In this document: piece after piece, positions 18,297 through 26,301 of the stretch
Layout of the letters: the number at the start of each line of letters is the position of its first letter
How positions within the stretch are numbered: the first letter of the stretch is position 1
Source: an uncultured Clostridia bacterium
GTDB lineage: Bacteria; Bacillota; Clostridia; Lachnospirales; Lachnospiraceae
Assembly (NCBI GenBank): GCA_947385955.1
Contig: CANDNA010000002.1
Location: 62,001-126,000 of the forward strand
DNA: 64,000 nucleotides
Reading direction: 5' to 3'
Notes under the pieces: generated by a model
Database searches by the model: none
Told to the model about the DNA's origin: nothing
Seen by the model: the letters and a program-made list of their open reading frames with translations, nothing else
Translations under genes and position numbers: made by a program

Positions 18297-19067
18297 TCAC
18301 AAACATTTGTACCCTATAATGGTAACCGTCCCTTTGCCCGGATATCTTTTGATCTCATACTTGTCCGGGAACGCTTCCAGAAGCTGCGGCAGCTTCAAAA
18401 AACCATAGGTACGGGAATCAAAATCCGGCTTCGCCCTTTTGATAAAGGTTCCTGCCGAACTGACATTGACATAGCCGTCATCATCCTGGTACTTGTCAGA
18501 TGCAATTTTGAGAAGATTATGGATTTCATCAAACCCATCCATAGAATCTTCGTTTTCCTCTGTATCCACTACTTTTTCCCTGCTGACTTCTTTTGCCTTA
18601 TTTTTATTGGGTACAGGCTTTTCTCCGGCTTCTTTCTCCAGGTTTTCCAGAAAAACAAATTCGTCACAGGCATTCCGGAAAGCCTTTGGCGTTTTCTTTT
18701 CCCCCACGCCGATCACATACACACCGGATTCATGCAGGCGGATGGCCAGAGGGGTATAGTCGCTGTCACTGGCCACGATAGCAAATGCATCATACAGATT
18801 GCTGTGCAGCAGATCCAGTGTCCCGATTACCAGTGCCATATCTGTGGCATTTTTGCCGGATACATAATCAAACTGCTGCTCTGCCTTGATGGCCAGACGT
18901 TTCAGTTCATTCTCCCAATGCTTCAGCGCATCTTTTTTCCAATTGCCATATGCCCGTTTTACCACGATTCTTCCATGTGTGGATATTTCCTGTATCACAG
19001 CTTCCAACTTGGACAGGCGCGTATTATCCGCGTCAATTAAAAGCACGATTTTCTGTAAATTGTCCAT
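18297..19067 (-). CDS. NYN-domain (PIN-like) nuclease with C-terminal LOTUS/OST-HTH domain
   Basis: 256 residues. The NYN domain spans residues 1-145: VLLIDADNT (first acidic site), KNATDMALVIGTLDLL (second acidic site) and AIVASDSDYTPLA (third). A Lys/Glu linker follows, then an OST-HTH/LOTUS-like domain (about 185-255: YGFLKLPQLLEAFPDKYEI), which binds RNA or G-rich structures in relatives. LabA/DUF88 proteins of this build are presumed RNases. The start at 19067 follows AAGGAGAGAACATCA. It sits just upstream, in map order, of the RNA-repair-like block. Confidence 0.87.
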   Translation of the reverse strand: MDNLQKIVLLIDADNTRLSKLEAVIQEISTHGRIVVKRAYGNWKKDALKHWENELKRLAIKAEQQFDYVSGKNATDMALVIGTLDLLHSNLYDAFAIVASDSDYTPLAIRLHESGVYVIGVGEKKTPKAFRNACDEFVFLENLEKEAGEKPVPNKNKAKEVSREKVVDTEENEDSMDGFDEIHNLLKIASDKYQDDDGYVNVSSAGTFIKRAKPDFDSRTYGFLKLPQLLEAFPDKYEIKRYPGKGTVTIIGYKCL

Positions 19068-19179
19068 TGATGTTCTCTCCTTATATTGGATTATCTTCAC
19101 TCCTTTTCCTCATCCGGCAGTATCATTTCTTTCAATATTGTACCATATACCTGAAGTTTTGTATCCAGTTTATAGAAAA

Positions 19180-19968
19180 TTAACGAAATCCTGACAGTGT
19201 ATCCATAAAAACCCGGTTTAACGCTTCCCAGTCCGGATTCCGGTCATCGCTCATCCCTTCCGCCGTTTTCCCGGCCCATCCGATCTTCTCTTCCAGATAA
19301 GCGTGCAGCGCTTCGATCCGAACGCCCTGTTCCGTTTCCGGCATCTTCTGCTTTGCCTGCAACAGCCCCTCCACGCATTCCCGCATATCCTCTTCCAGGA
19401 CCGATTCTGCCAGCTTTGTAAAAAGTACCGGCGGCGGGCATGCCTTTTCTGCAATCCATTTGCAGGCCAGCAGGGGACGCAGCACATAAAAATATTTTTT
19501 ATAGGAAACCCGTTCTCCCGTCAGATACCGGGCATAGTTTTTACGGGCCGTCCCATAGTAATGATACATGGCCGCCTTGCAGGAAAAATAAGCCTTCGCT
19601 GTCTCCCGGATGCCTTCCCATTGCGGTGTGGCAAAATAAACCACAGGAGAACCAGCCCATTCAAACAAGGTGGCATTGGACTTATGAAAATGCCGCAGGG
19701 CCTTATCCAGGTCCCATCCGTTTATATCCAGCGTTTCATCCATCGCTCCTTCTATAAAATCATGCTCTTCCTGTAGCTTCAGATATTCTCCCATCGGCCT
19801 TACATAGATAAACCGCACATCATAATCGCTGTCAGGTGATGCAAATCCCCATGCCCTGCTGCCCGACTCCGCCGCATACAGAATATGCACCTGTTCCTGC
19901 TCTTCTATTTCTTTCAGTTTCCTGCCGATCAATACTTCTGCCGGTCCTTCGAAATCACCGTACTTCAT
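19180..19968 (-). CDS. RlaP-type nucleotidyltransferase (YcgL/COG3541 family)
   Basis: 262 residues, the family's length. The polymerase-beta type site is intact: ESGSRAWGF (about 34-42) and DSDYDVRFIYV (about 45-55), with LDINGWDLDKALRHFHKSN following. The RlaP family name comes from recurrent linkage to RNA ligases, and it is proposed to add nucleotides to RNA ends in repair. Here it is the last gene of a minus-strand block that begins with rtcB. It overlaps the preceding gene by 14 bases and has its own AAGGTGGTAAGAG ribosome site. Confidence 0.85.
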   Translation of the reverse strand: MKYGDFEGPAEVLIGRKLKEIEEQEQVHILYAAESGSRAWGFASPDSDYDVRFIYVRPMGEYLKLQEEHDFIEGAMDETLDINGWDLDKALRHFHKSNATLFEWAGSPVVYFATPQWEGIRETAKAYFSCKAAMYHYYGTARKNYARYLTGERVSYKKYFYVLRPLLACKWIAEKACPPPVLFTKLAESVLEEDMRECVEGLLQAKQKMPETEQGVRIEALHAYLEEKIGWAGKTAEGMSDDRNPDWEALNRVFMDTLSGFR

Positions 19969-21292
19969 CTCTTACCACCTTCTCATTTACCGACATCACA
20001 TATTCCTGCACCCTGTCCATATCCGGCTCATCCGGCAGACTTGTCCCTGCAGCCGCCTGCTCCAGCTTTTTCTCATAATCGTCCACAATCTCATAAAATT
20101 CATCCCGGAACGTACCGTCCCCCTTCTGATATTCGCCCCGGCGGATGGCAAGCAGCAGTTCCCGCTCCCTGTGCCTGTAGGTGTTCACTTCCCCCTTTTC
20201 CAGAATATCAATGGCCATCATAAACAGACGTACCAGATGCATGGCATGCTTGTTCAGATGATTGTCATCCTTTTTCCGGTTCCGTTTTCCGATTTTATCA
20301 TAGTCTCTGACAATATTATGCATCTCATTCCAGATATTCTTATAATCCCGCAGCGGATAATGGGTCAGATTGGTATCCACAAACAGCTCTGTTTCAAACT
20401 GGGGATTTACAGCCGTATCCGTATAAATATGAATGGAACCATTTTCAAACCGCTCATAACGCTTCCTGAAATCATACATGGCATTTTTCACAGAGTTAAA
20501 AATATGCTGCTCCTTTTCCCTCTGGGGATAAGAATCTCTGGCCAGCGCGTTCTGCAGCCGCCGAAGCTGCGCATCCGCATACCCGCCAAAGGACTGGATA
20601 GCCCTTTTGGACAGAAACAATGCTGTATTTGCCACCAGTTCCCTGCCCAGATCATGCAGGTACAGATAGTGTTCCGGGTTCAGCCCCAAAAGCTCCAGTG
20701 TATTGGGATTGCAATGTAACAGCAATGTGATCATTTTTCCAAATCCATAGATCGTGGTATCTGTCCGGTCATCCACATACTGCTCGAAAGCGGAAAGTCC
20801 GATCAGATCTTCCTTCCGGTTCAATGTCACCCCGCGGATATCCATATCACTGTTTTCATTGTCCGTCCCATAAGAATAGCTTCCCCCAATCCCCAGCAGG
20901 ATAACGGATTTGCCCAAATGTGGGTCTTCCCGCAAAAACCTGTATTCCGCTTTCTTAAGCACAGAGGAGAATTTCCTGCTTTTTTTCCGCTTCCGCTCCG
21001 GCAGCTCCGGTTCCATAGCCATAACCATTTCCTGCAGGGCTTTCCGATCCTCCAGTATGGTCACAGGCAGCATAGGCTTTGCCCCTTTATAAGGCGGCTG
21101 CGCCTCACTGTCCGGCATACAGGCTCTGGCAGCCCTGGTATCCTTAACCATAAATCCATCCTCATAAATGCCGCCGAATATCTTTTCCTTATAATAGAAT
21201 ACATATCCTCCCATCATAGGGATATTCCGTACTCCGCCCAGCTCTGCAAGCTGATCCATAATATATGCTGCAAGCTCCTTATAGTCTGCCAT
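19955..21292 (-). CDS. TfoX-N domain fused to an RlaP-like nucleotidyltransferase
   Basis: 445 residues. Residues 1-100 are a TfoX N-terminal domain (MADYKELAAYIMDQLAEL, IPMMGGYVFYYKEKIFGGIY, MVKDT). From about 120 a second polymerase-beta-type domain follows with GIGGSYSYGTDNENSDMDIRG (glycine-serine motif and two Asp). The rest is helical with a Lys/Arg-rich HLNKHAMHLVRLFMMA section. It is longer than its downstream neighbour and not a simple duplicate of it. The fusion suggests that a nucleic-acid-end modifying enzyme is tethered or regulated by a TfoX module. The start follows GAGGAAGAGGGATT. Confidence 0.78.
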   Translation of the reverse strand: MADYKELAAYIMDQLAELGGVRNIPMMGGYVFYYKEKIFGGIYEDGFMVKDTRAARACMPDSEAQPPYKGAKPMLPVTILEDRKALQEMVMAMEPELPERKRKKSRKFSSVLKKAEYRFLREDPHLGKSVILLGIGGSYSYGTDNENSDMDIRGVTLNRKEDLIGLSAFEQYVDDRTDTTIYGFGKMITLLLHCNPNTLELLGLNPEHYLYLHDLGRELVANTALFLSKRAIQSFGGYADAQLRRLQNALARDSYPQREKEQHIFNSVKNAMYDFRKRYERFENGSIHIYTDTAVNPQFETELFVDTNLTHYPLRDYKNIWNEMHNIVRDYDKIGKRNRKKDDNHLNKHAMHLVRLFMMAIDILEKGEVNTYRHRERELLLAIRRGEYQKGDGTFRDEFYEIVDDYEKKLEQAAAGTSLPDEPDMDRVQEYVMSVNEKVVRDEVR

Positions 21293-21307
21293 AATCCCTC
21301 TTCCTCT

Positions 21308-22192
21308 TCATTCCTGCATGCCGTTCTGTTTCTCCACCGGTACAAACGAAATTCCCGCTGCCCTGGCATATTTTTCTGCTGCAGACCCCGCCACACCTTT
21401 GATTCGAAAACCGGGCACCACCTGATATCCTTTTATTTTATAGGCTGATTTCCGTAAATCCGTATATTCCCTGATTTCCATAATACCTACACAGTCTTTC
21501 CCAAATGTGGTCACACTGGCCGGAATCGTCAGTTCTTTCAATGCCGTACAGTCAGAAAATGCATAATCTCCGATCTCGCTAATCCCTTCCTCCAAAATCA
21601 CCGATGTCAGCGATTCGCAGTCGGAAAACGCTTCGCTCATGTCTGTCACGTTGCCCGGAATCACTGCGCTGCGCAGCGTTTCCGAACCGCAGAACGCGGC
21701 ACTGATATCCTCTGTTTCCGGTGGAAATACAATATGCTCCAGGCCAGTCCCGGAAAATGCATTGCGAAAATATCGTGCATGGGCCGGAATCCTTACCTCC
21801 TTCAGCGCATAACAGGAATTCAACGCATACTCCAGATCTTCCACGCAGTCCGGCAATGTCACCTGCTCCAACTCTTCACATCCATAAAAAGCGCCCACGA
21901 GCGAGCGGACCCCGTCAGGAACCACCACACTTTTCAACTCGTAAAAACCGTCAAACGTACTGTCCAGAGAAACCACCCGTTTCCCATCCACCGTCTGCGG
22001 CACTACGATATGAATGGCATTGCCATTATAACGTAAAAGCACTATTCCCTCTTTTTCCTCATCCGCTGCATACGTCCAGAGTCCGTCGCTGCTGGTCAGA
22101 ATGGGAACGTCTTCCCCTTCGTATTGATAAAAGTAATCATAGCTCTCCCCTGTACCATACCGGCCTCTGCCATCTGCATAATAAGCGTCCAT
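21308..22192 (-). CDS. BspA-type leucine-rich repeat protein in the RNA-repair block
   Basis: 294 residues from the start at 22192 (GGGGGAAGGGGCAGACAT before it). An alternative start at 22315 overlaps the previous stop as ATGA and would add a basic 41-residue tail. Residues about 70-255 contain LRR_5 repeats with the pattern L..V.IP....I..AF..C, for example LKSVVVPDGVRSLVGAFYGC and LTSVILEEGISEIGDYAFSDC. No secretion signal is seen, so it is presumably cytosolic. It probably acts as a scaffold or recognition part of the block. Confidence 0.75.
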   Translation of the reverse strand: MDAYYADGRGRYGTGESYDYFYQYEGEDVPILTSSDGLWTYAADEEKEGIVLLRYNGNAIHIVVPQTVDGKRVVSLDSTFDGFYELKSVVVPDGVRSLVGAFYGCEELEQVTLPDCVEDLEYALNSCYALKEVRIPAHARYFRNAFSGTGLEHIVFPPETEDISAAFCGSETLRSAVIPGNVTDMSEAFSDCESLTSVILEEGISEIGDYAFSDCTALKELTIPASVTTFGKDCVGIMEIREYTDLRKSAYKIKGYQVVPGFRIKGVAGSAAEKYARAAGISFVPVEKQNGMQE

Positions 22193-22311
22193 ATGTCTGC
22201 CCCTTCCCCCTCTGTTTGCTGCCGCTTTCCGGGTTCTCTGTATCCGGATTTTCCCATGTCCCTGCTTCTTTTCTTTATTCAGTATACTCGCAAACGGTTC
22301 CGGGTTCAAGA

Positions 22312-23202
22312 TCATGGAAACAAAGACCCGTCAGCATTCCTTTTTTCTGCTGTCAGCCCCTTTTGCAGTGCCCGGAAAAATGCTTCTCCAGATTGCCCTT
22401 CAGACAGCCCCGATACACTGCCATCCCCGGTTTCCAGGATCATCCAGATACCATTTTCCAGCTCTGCATAGTCAATTGTATAAAAAGGGCTGTCCAGATT
22501 TTTGTATTTTTCCAGCAGTTTCTGTGGAGGTTCCGGCGTCCAGTCACCCTGGCCCGCATTTCTGCTGACTGACAAAATCTCCCCTTTCACATAATAAACC
22601 CGATATTCATTGATTTTTCCGCCATACCGGCGCAGACTTAAATATTCCTTAACACAGATTCCGCCGGTAAATAACTCCCCTCTGTATTGATAAAATAATT
22701 TCATCCATCTGTCAAATTCTTCCCGTGTAATATCCCGGCTAAAAAAGGCCGGAAATGCCGTCCCTTTTACTGATTTCACATAATCTTTCACCATAAACCG
22801 GCAAAAGTGCGTTTTGATCTCTTCCAGATCCGGTTGGGTTCCTTCCGGATAAACAAGTATTGGTGCCGTATCCTTCCGAATCAGCGGATAGATCCTGGGA
22901 AAAATATGTAGCAACTCATAAGCCTCTGGCGATGTGACCAGGCTGATGTCCTGTTGCCGCAACGCGTCAAAAAAACGTCTATATTGTTCCGGCTTCATCA
23001 TCCACCCCCGATACACTGCCTCCACAGGATAAGAAGGCTTGTTATGTAAAACAAGCCTCCCCCCATGAAACCACTGTTCATATTCATACAATACCACATG
23101 ATACAGCCCGGTAGCAGCAACTGCCTCATACTCGGCTTCCATGTCCTCATCCACCCTGCAGACATCAAAAAAGCCTGAAGGAAATAAAATCGTCTGCTTC
23201 AT
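22312..23202 (-). CDS. ATP-grasp protein, R2K clade (DUF4343-like)
   Basis: 296 residues. The central part shows an ATP-grasp core: RFMVKDYVKSVKGT (about 139-152), GGICVKEYLSLRR, NEYRVYYVKGEILSVSRN and a C-terminal YTIDYAELENGIWMILETGDG with metal-binding acidic residues. This matches ATP-grasp proteins of the R2K clade, found in conflict and repair contexts; they are predicted to join a carboxylate to an amine or other nucleophile. The substrate is unknown. It follows the XRE gene by 12 bases with its own GAGGAGGAGCGGT site. Confidence 0.7.
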   Translation of the reverse strand: MKQTILFPSGFFDVCRVDEDMEAEYEAVAATGLYHVVLYEYEQWFHGGRLVLHNKPSYPVEAVYRGWMMKPEQYRRFFDALRQQDISLVTSPEAYELLHIFPRIYPLIRKDTAPILVYPEGTQPDLEEIKTHFCRFMVKDYVKSVKGTAFPAFFSRDITREEFDRWMKLFYQYRGELFTGGICVKEYLSLRRYGGKINEYRVYYVKGEILSVSRNAGQGDWTPEPPQKLLEKYKNLDSPFYTIDYAELENGIWMILETGDGSVSGLSEGQSGEAFFRALQKGLTAEKRNADGSLFP

Positions 23203-23214
23203 ACCGCTCCTCCT

Positions 23215-23493
23215 CTATGCTCCAATCTGAATCTGCTCTGGCTCTGTCCCCGGCCCTGTCTCTGCCTTTTCCATAACCAGAATTTCATCAATATGTACGC
23301 GAAACACTGCCGCCAGCACCACCAGATTGTCTATGGCCGGCAAAGTCACTCCATGCTGCCACTTATAAATTGCCTGCGGGGTCGCAAAGCCGAAGATATC
23401 CTGCAGCTCCCGTACCGACAGCCCCACCTGCTGCCGCAGTCTTACAATATTTTGTCCTGTTCTTGTCATATCGATCACAGGCATTTGCAACAT
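23215..23493 (-). CDS. XRE-family helix-turn-helix regulator
   Basis: 92 residues. The HTH occupies residues 11-65 (NIVRLRQQVGLSVRELQDIFGF, TPQAIYKWQHGVTLPAIDNLVVLA), with a short acidic tail. It lies between rtcB and the ATP-grasp gene on the same strand, so it probably regulates this block. The start follows AGGAGGAAAATCAA. Confidence 0.88.
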   Translation of the reverse strand: MLQMPVIDMTRTGQNIVRLRQQVGLSVRELQDIFGFATPQAIYKWQHGVTLPAIDNLVVLAAVFRVHIDEILVMEKAETGPGTEPEQIQIGA

Positions 23494-23543
23494 TTGATTT
23501 TCCTCCTATTCCGGCGGCAGATACAGACAGGCTTTTCCGGCCT

Positions 23544-24746
23544 CTAGTCCGCCGCCTTAAAATTGTATACAGGTTTCATAACCGTCAGAATATCCACCGA
23601 TTCTCCGATGACATCGATGATATCTTCCAGCGCCTTATATGCCATAGGCGCTTCGTCCAACGTAGCTTCCCTGACAGAAGTGGTATAGACTCCTGCCATT
23701 TCTCTTTGATATTCTTCCATACAAAGTGTTTTTTTCGCTTTGGTTCTGGACATGACTCTGCCTGCCCCGTGGGGTGCGGAAAAATTCCAGTCCGGATTTC
23801 CCCTGCCCACTGCCAGCACACTGCCATCCCGCATATTTATGGGAATCAGCACCTTTTCCCCCTTGTGGGCGGCGATTGCGCCCTTTCTGAGAATCCTCTC
23901 ATCCGTATCAATATAATTGTGAATGGTATGGAATGCGTGTCCACCGGTCAGCCCCGTCCGCTCCAGTAAAATCTCCGCAATCTTTTCCCGGTTGCGCCTT
24001 GCAAATTTCTGACACAATTCCACGTCATGCAGGTAGTCCTCCAGATATTTCCCATAAAGAAAACACAGATCCTCCGGCATGGTTGCCTTTCTCTGTTTCC
24101 ACGCAATCGCCTCTAATGCGGCCTGGATTTCTTTTCTCCTTCCCTGCTCTTTATAAGTCCGGATGATTTCATCCCTCTGCTCAAAATAATTTTCTTTTCC
24201 CTTATTCAGGTCGATGGCAAGCTGCTGATACAGTTCAGCCACCTGCTTCCCCAGATTCCGGCTGCCGCTGTGAATGATCAGATACTGTATCCCATCCTCT
24301 GCCTGGTCTACCTCAATGAAATGGTTCCCGCCGCCCAGGGTTCCCAGGCTTCGTTCCAGCCATTTGGTATTCCGGAGTTCCCGGAAACAGAAAAACGCCT
24401 GCAGGTCAAATTTCTCCTGCCTGCTTTCCCAGATATGCATACCTGACGGCACAAAATGGCATGCTTCATCCAGTTTTTCAAAATCAATCTTCTCTTTGCC
24501 GATTTCTATGGTATACATGCCGCAGCCAATGTCCACACCTACAATATTCGGTACCACCCGGTCGGTTATGGTCATCGTCGTACCGATGGTACAGCCCTTT
24601 CCTGCATGCACATCCGGCATAATCCTGATTCTGCTGTTTTCCGTAAATCCATAGTCACACATTCTCCGGATCTGATCAATTGCCTCTTCCTCCACTACTT
24701 TGGCAAAACAAACAGCCGTATTGAACTTTCCTTTGATTTCAAACAT
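23544..24746 (-). CDS. rtcB: RNA-splicing ligase RtcB
   Basis: 400 residues from 24746, where AAAGGAGAAACGCA precedes the ATG; an open frame extending to 24884 only reads through the tRNA-like gene. Key blocks: DVHAGKGCTIG, GVDIGCGMYTI (metal Asp and Cys), LGGGNHFIEV, IIHSGSRNLG, and NFSAPHGAGRVMSR with the His that takes GMP. It joins RNA 3'-phosphate or 2',3'-cyclic phosphate to 5'-OH ends with GTP and Mn2+. No RtcA or archease gene is nearby; instead RlaP-type nucleotidyltransferases follow, suggesting a repair path for tRNA broken by ribotoxins. Confidence 0.95.
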   Translation of the reverse strand: MFEIKGKFNTAVCFAKVVEEEAIDQIRRMCDYGFTENSRIRIMPDVHAGKGCTIGTTMTITDRVVPNIVGVDIGCGMYTIEIGKEKIDFEKLDEACHFVPSGMHIWESRQEKFDLQAFFCFRELRNTKWLERSLGTLGGGNHFIEVDQAEDGIQYLIIHSGSRNLGKQVAELYQQLAIDLNKGKENYFEQRDEIIRTYKEQGRRKEIQAALEAIAWKQRKATMPEDLCFLYGKYLEDYLHDVELCQKFARRNREKIAEILLERTGLTGGHAFHTIHNYIDTDERILRKGAIAAHKGEKVLIPINMRDGSVLAVGRGNPDWNFSAPHGAGRVMSRTKAKKTLCMEEYQREMAGVYTTSVREATLDEAPMAYKALEDIIDVIGESVDILTVMKPVYNFKAAD

Positions 24747-24786
24747 TGCGTTTCTCCTTTCTGCATCTGACGCTGCTTCTATGATC

Positions 24787-24859
24787 TGCTTCATATGAGA
24801 CTCGAACTCACAACTCCCTGATGAAAAGTCAGGTGCTCTTCCGACTGAGCTGATGAAGC
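24787..24859 (-). tRNA. tRNA-Lys(TTT)-like sequence with non-canonical positions
   Basis: A complete cloverleaf of 73 bases: acceptor GCTTCAT/ATGAAGC (7 pairs), D-arm GCTC/GAGC, anticodon stem CCTGA/TCAGG with loop CTTTTCA (anticodon TTT), a 5-base variable loop, T-arm GTGAG/CTCAT with loop TTCGAGT and discriminator A. Odd points: position 8 is C instead of the near-universal T, position 37 is C where a purine is expected for Lys, and CCA is not encoded. It could be a functional unusual tRNA, a decayed copy, or a tRNA mimic. It ends 40 bases before the rtcB start, on the same strand. Confidence 0.72.
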
Positions 24860-24870
24860 CTGCATATAAC

Positions 24871-24902
24871 AAAAAACCGCCCATCTCATATAAGATAAGC
24901 GG
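24871..24902 (-). terminator. Terminator just upstream of the tRNA-like gene
   Basis: On the minus strand CCGCTTATCT pairs with AGATGGGCGG (two G:U pairs) around TATATG, followed by six T. It ends the transcript of the small gene at 24935-25210. Right after it a TGTTATATG extended -10-like sequence lies 3 bases before the tRNA-like gene. Confidence 0.75.
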
Positions 24903-24934
24903 CTTCCAAAATTCCTGCAGTTTTATCCCATTTT

Positions 24935-25210
24935 TTATGATCCCAAAACGGACAGGGTATCCCGCAGTTCTCGCCTTTTTCTTACCTTATATGAGCATAA
25001 CACAACCGGACTCTGCTCTTTATCTATGCCAAGCAGGGTCCCGTCAAACTGTTTCCTGTTAAGTTCATATGCGAAAATACCTGTTCTCATGATTGGTTTC
25101 CTTTCCGGTCTGTCCATCCGATTTTCCCAACAGCCAATGACCATACGCCAATCTTTGCCATTTGCTGTTTTCCCTGTTTTTACTATAGCACTATCAAAAA
25201 GATTTGTCAT
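24935..25210 (-). CDS. Small hypothetical protein
   Basis: 91 residues with many Arg and Lys (ENRMDRPERKPIMRTG, KVRKRRELRD). The start follows CCGGGGGTATA. No family recognised. It is the last gene of a short minus-strand run (lipoprotein, zinc-ribbon protein, DUF3788) that ends in the terminator before the tRNA-like gene. Confidence 0.6.
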   Translation of the reverse strand: MTNLFDSAIVKTGKTANGKDWRMVIGCWENRMDRPERKPIMRTGIFAYELNRKQFDGTLLGIDKEQSPVVLCSYKVRKRRELRDTLSVLGS

Positions 25211-25263
25211 TATACCCCCGGTATAAAATTGAGGTTTTATGCGTTCTACCCTTTCTTCTGCAA

Positions 25264-25686
25264 CTACAGTTTTCTGTTTGGTTTCCTTTTGATTCTCAAC
25301 AATCTGATAAAATCATCAAACAAAGAAGTGTCTGTCGGCTCAAACATCATCCATTTCCCATCATGATACGTTTTTGTTTCATCATAAATCCTTTGAACTT
25401 CCGCCCCGTAACTTTCTCTGTCCTTTTCAAATTTTAAGCGTTCCTCTTTTCCCAGGATAATCAGAAATCCCACGCAGTTTTCTCTTGCATACAATGCACA
25501 CAGAGTTTTACCACCCCGACGGTATTTATATTCATATGTCCATGCTTTACCGCCTTTATTCCACAGACAATCCATATCATAGTTTTCATCAATCAAAGCA
25601 CATAATTTATTCCATACCTCATATAAAGAGATTCCGACTAAAGTTGTCATCTGTTCTGTGTCAGGTATTAGTATTGTATCAGGCAT
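25264..25686 (-). CDS. DUF3788 family protein
   Basis: 140 residues. The pattern LWNKGGKAWTYEYKYRRGGKTLCALY (about 41-66) followed by NCVGFLIILGKEE and a final DGKWMMFE stretch fits DUF3788, small cytosolic proteins of unknown function. The ribosome site is GAAAGGAGGCTGTT. It is transcribed with its minus-strand neighbours. Confidence 0.8.
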   Translation of the reverse strand: MPDTILIPDTEQMTTLVGISLYEVWNKLCALIDENYDMDCLWNKGGKAWTYEYKYRRGGKTLCALYARENCVGFLIILGKEERLKFEKDRESYGAEVQRIYDETKTYHDGKWMMFEPTDTSLFDDFIRLLRIKRKPNRKL

Positions 25687-25727
25687 AACAGCCTCCTTTC
25701 TGATTTCCGGTTTCTCCGCACTCTTTT

Positions 25728-26243
25728 TCAGACACTGGTCCTGCCAATATCATTTTGCTTTCTTTGAAAATCTATAACAATCAAATGATTTTGTAATGGT
25801 TTGCCGCATTGGGGGCATTTTATTTTCTGAAAAATCAAAGGAAGGTCGAAATTTCTGTTTCCAGCCAGATGATAAATAACCGGATCCGCTTCAGCCATTG
25901 GCATAATGACGGATTCCTTCATTATATTCCCGCATTCTCTGCACATCCATGAATTTCGATAATGAACATGGTAAAACCGATTCCCGTTTTTATAGCAATG
26001 TATGGGCATCCATTGAACTTTTTCTACCTTAGCCGGAATGTATATAAACGCAAGATATATTTTATCTGTACCAATTTTTCTTGCCGTTTTTATAAAAGGA
26101 AGTATCTCCTCTTCCGATTTCCTCAAATATTTTAAAAGTCTGCTATCCTTTAGAATCTCATCATACTTTGCAGGAGAAATGACAAATGTCTGCAGCTTAT
26201 CTATAAAGCATACCTCTGCGCAATATTGTCTCAATGGTTCCAT
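25728..26243 (-). CDS. Hypothetical protein with two CxxC zinc motifs
   Basis: 171 residues from 26243, where GGAGGGGACAGC precedes the ATG. The C-terminal part has CRECG and CPQCG spaced about 47 residues apart, typical for a zinc ribbon. The N-terminal half is helical with a conserved-looking KYLRKSEEEILPF. No enzymatic motif is seen. Function unknown. Confidence 0.65.
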   Translation of the reverse strand: MEPLRQYCAEVCFIDKLQTFVISPAKYDEILKDSRLLKYLRKSEEEILPFIKTARKIGTDKIYLAFIYIPAKVEKVQWMPIHCYKNGNRFYHVHYRNSWMCRECGNIMKESVIMPMAEADPVIYHLAGNRNFDLPLIFQKIKCPQCGKPLQNHLIVIDFQRKQNDIGRTSV

Positions 26244-26301
26244 GCTGTCCCCTCCGGACAAATTCCAATACACCTGCTTATAAAATCCTGATCCGGTATC
26301 A

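Noticed and set aside
24747-24884. Apparent N-terminal extension of RtcB
   Set aside because: It translates the tRNA-like gene; RtcB starts at 24746 with its own ribosome site.
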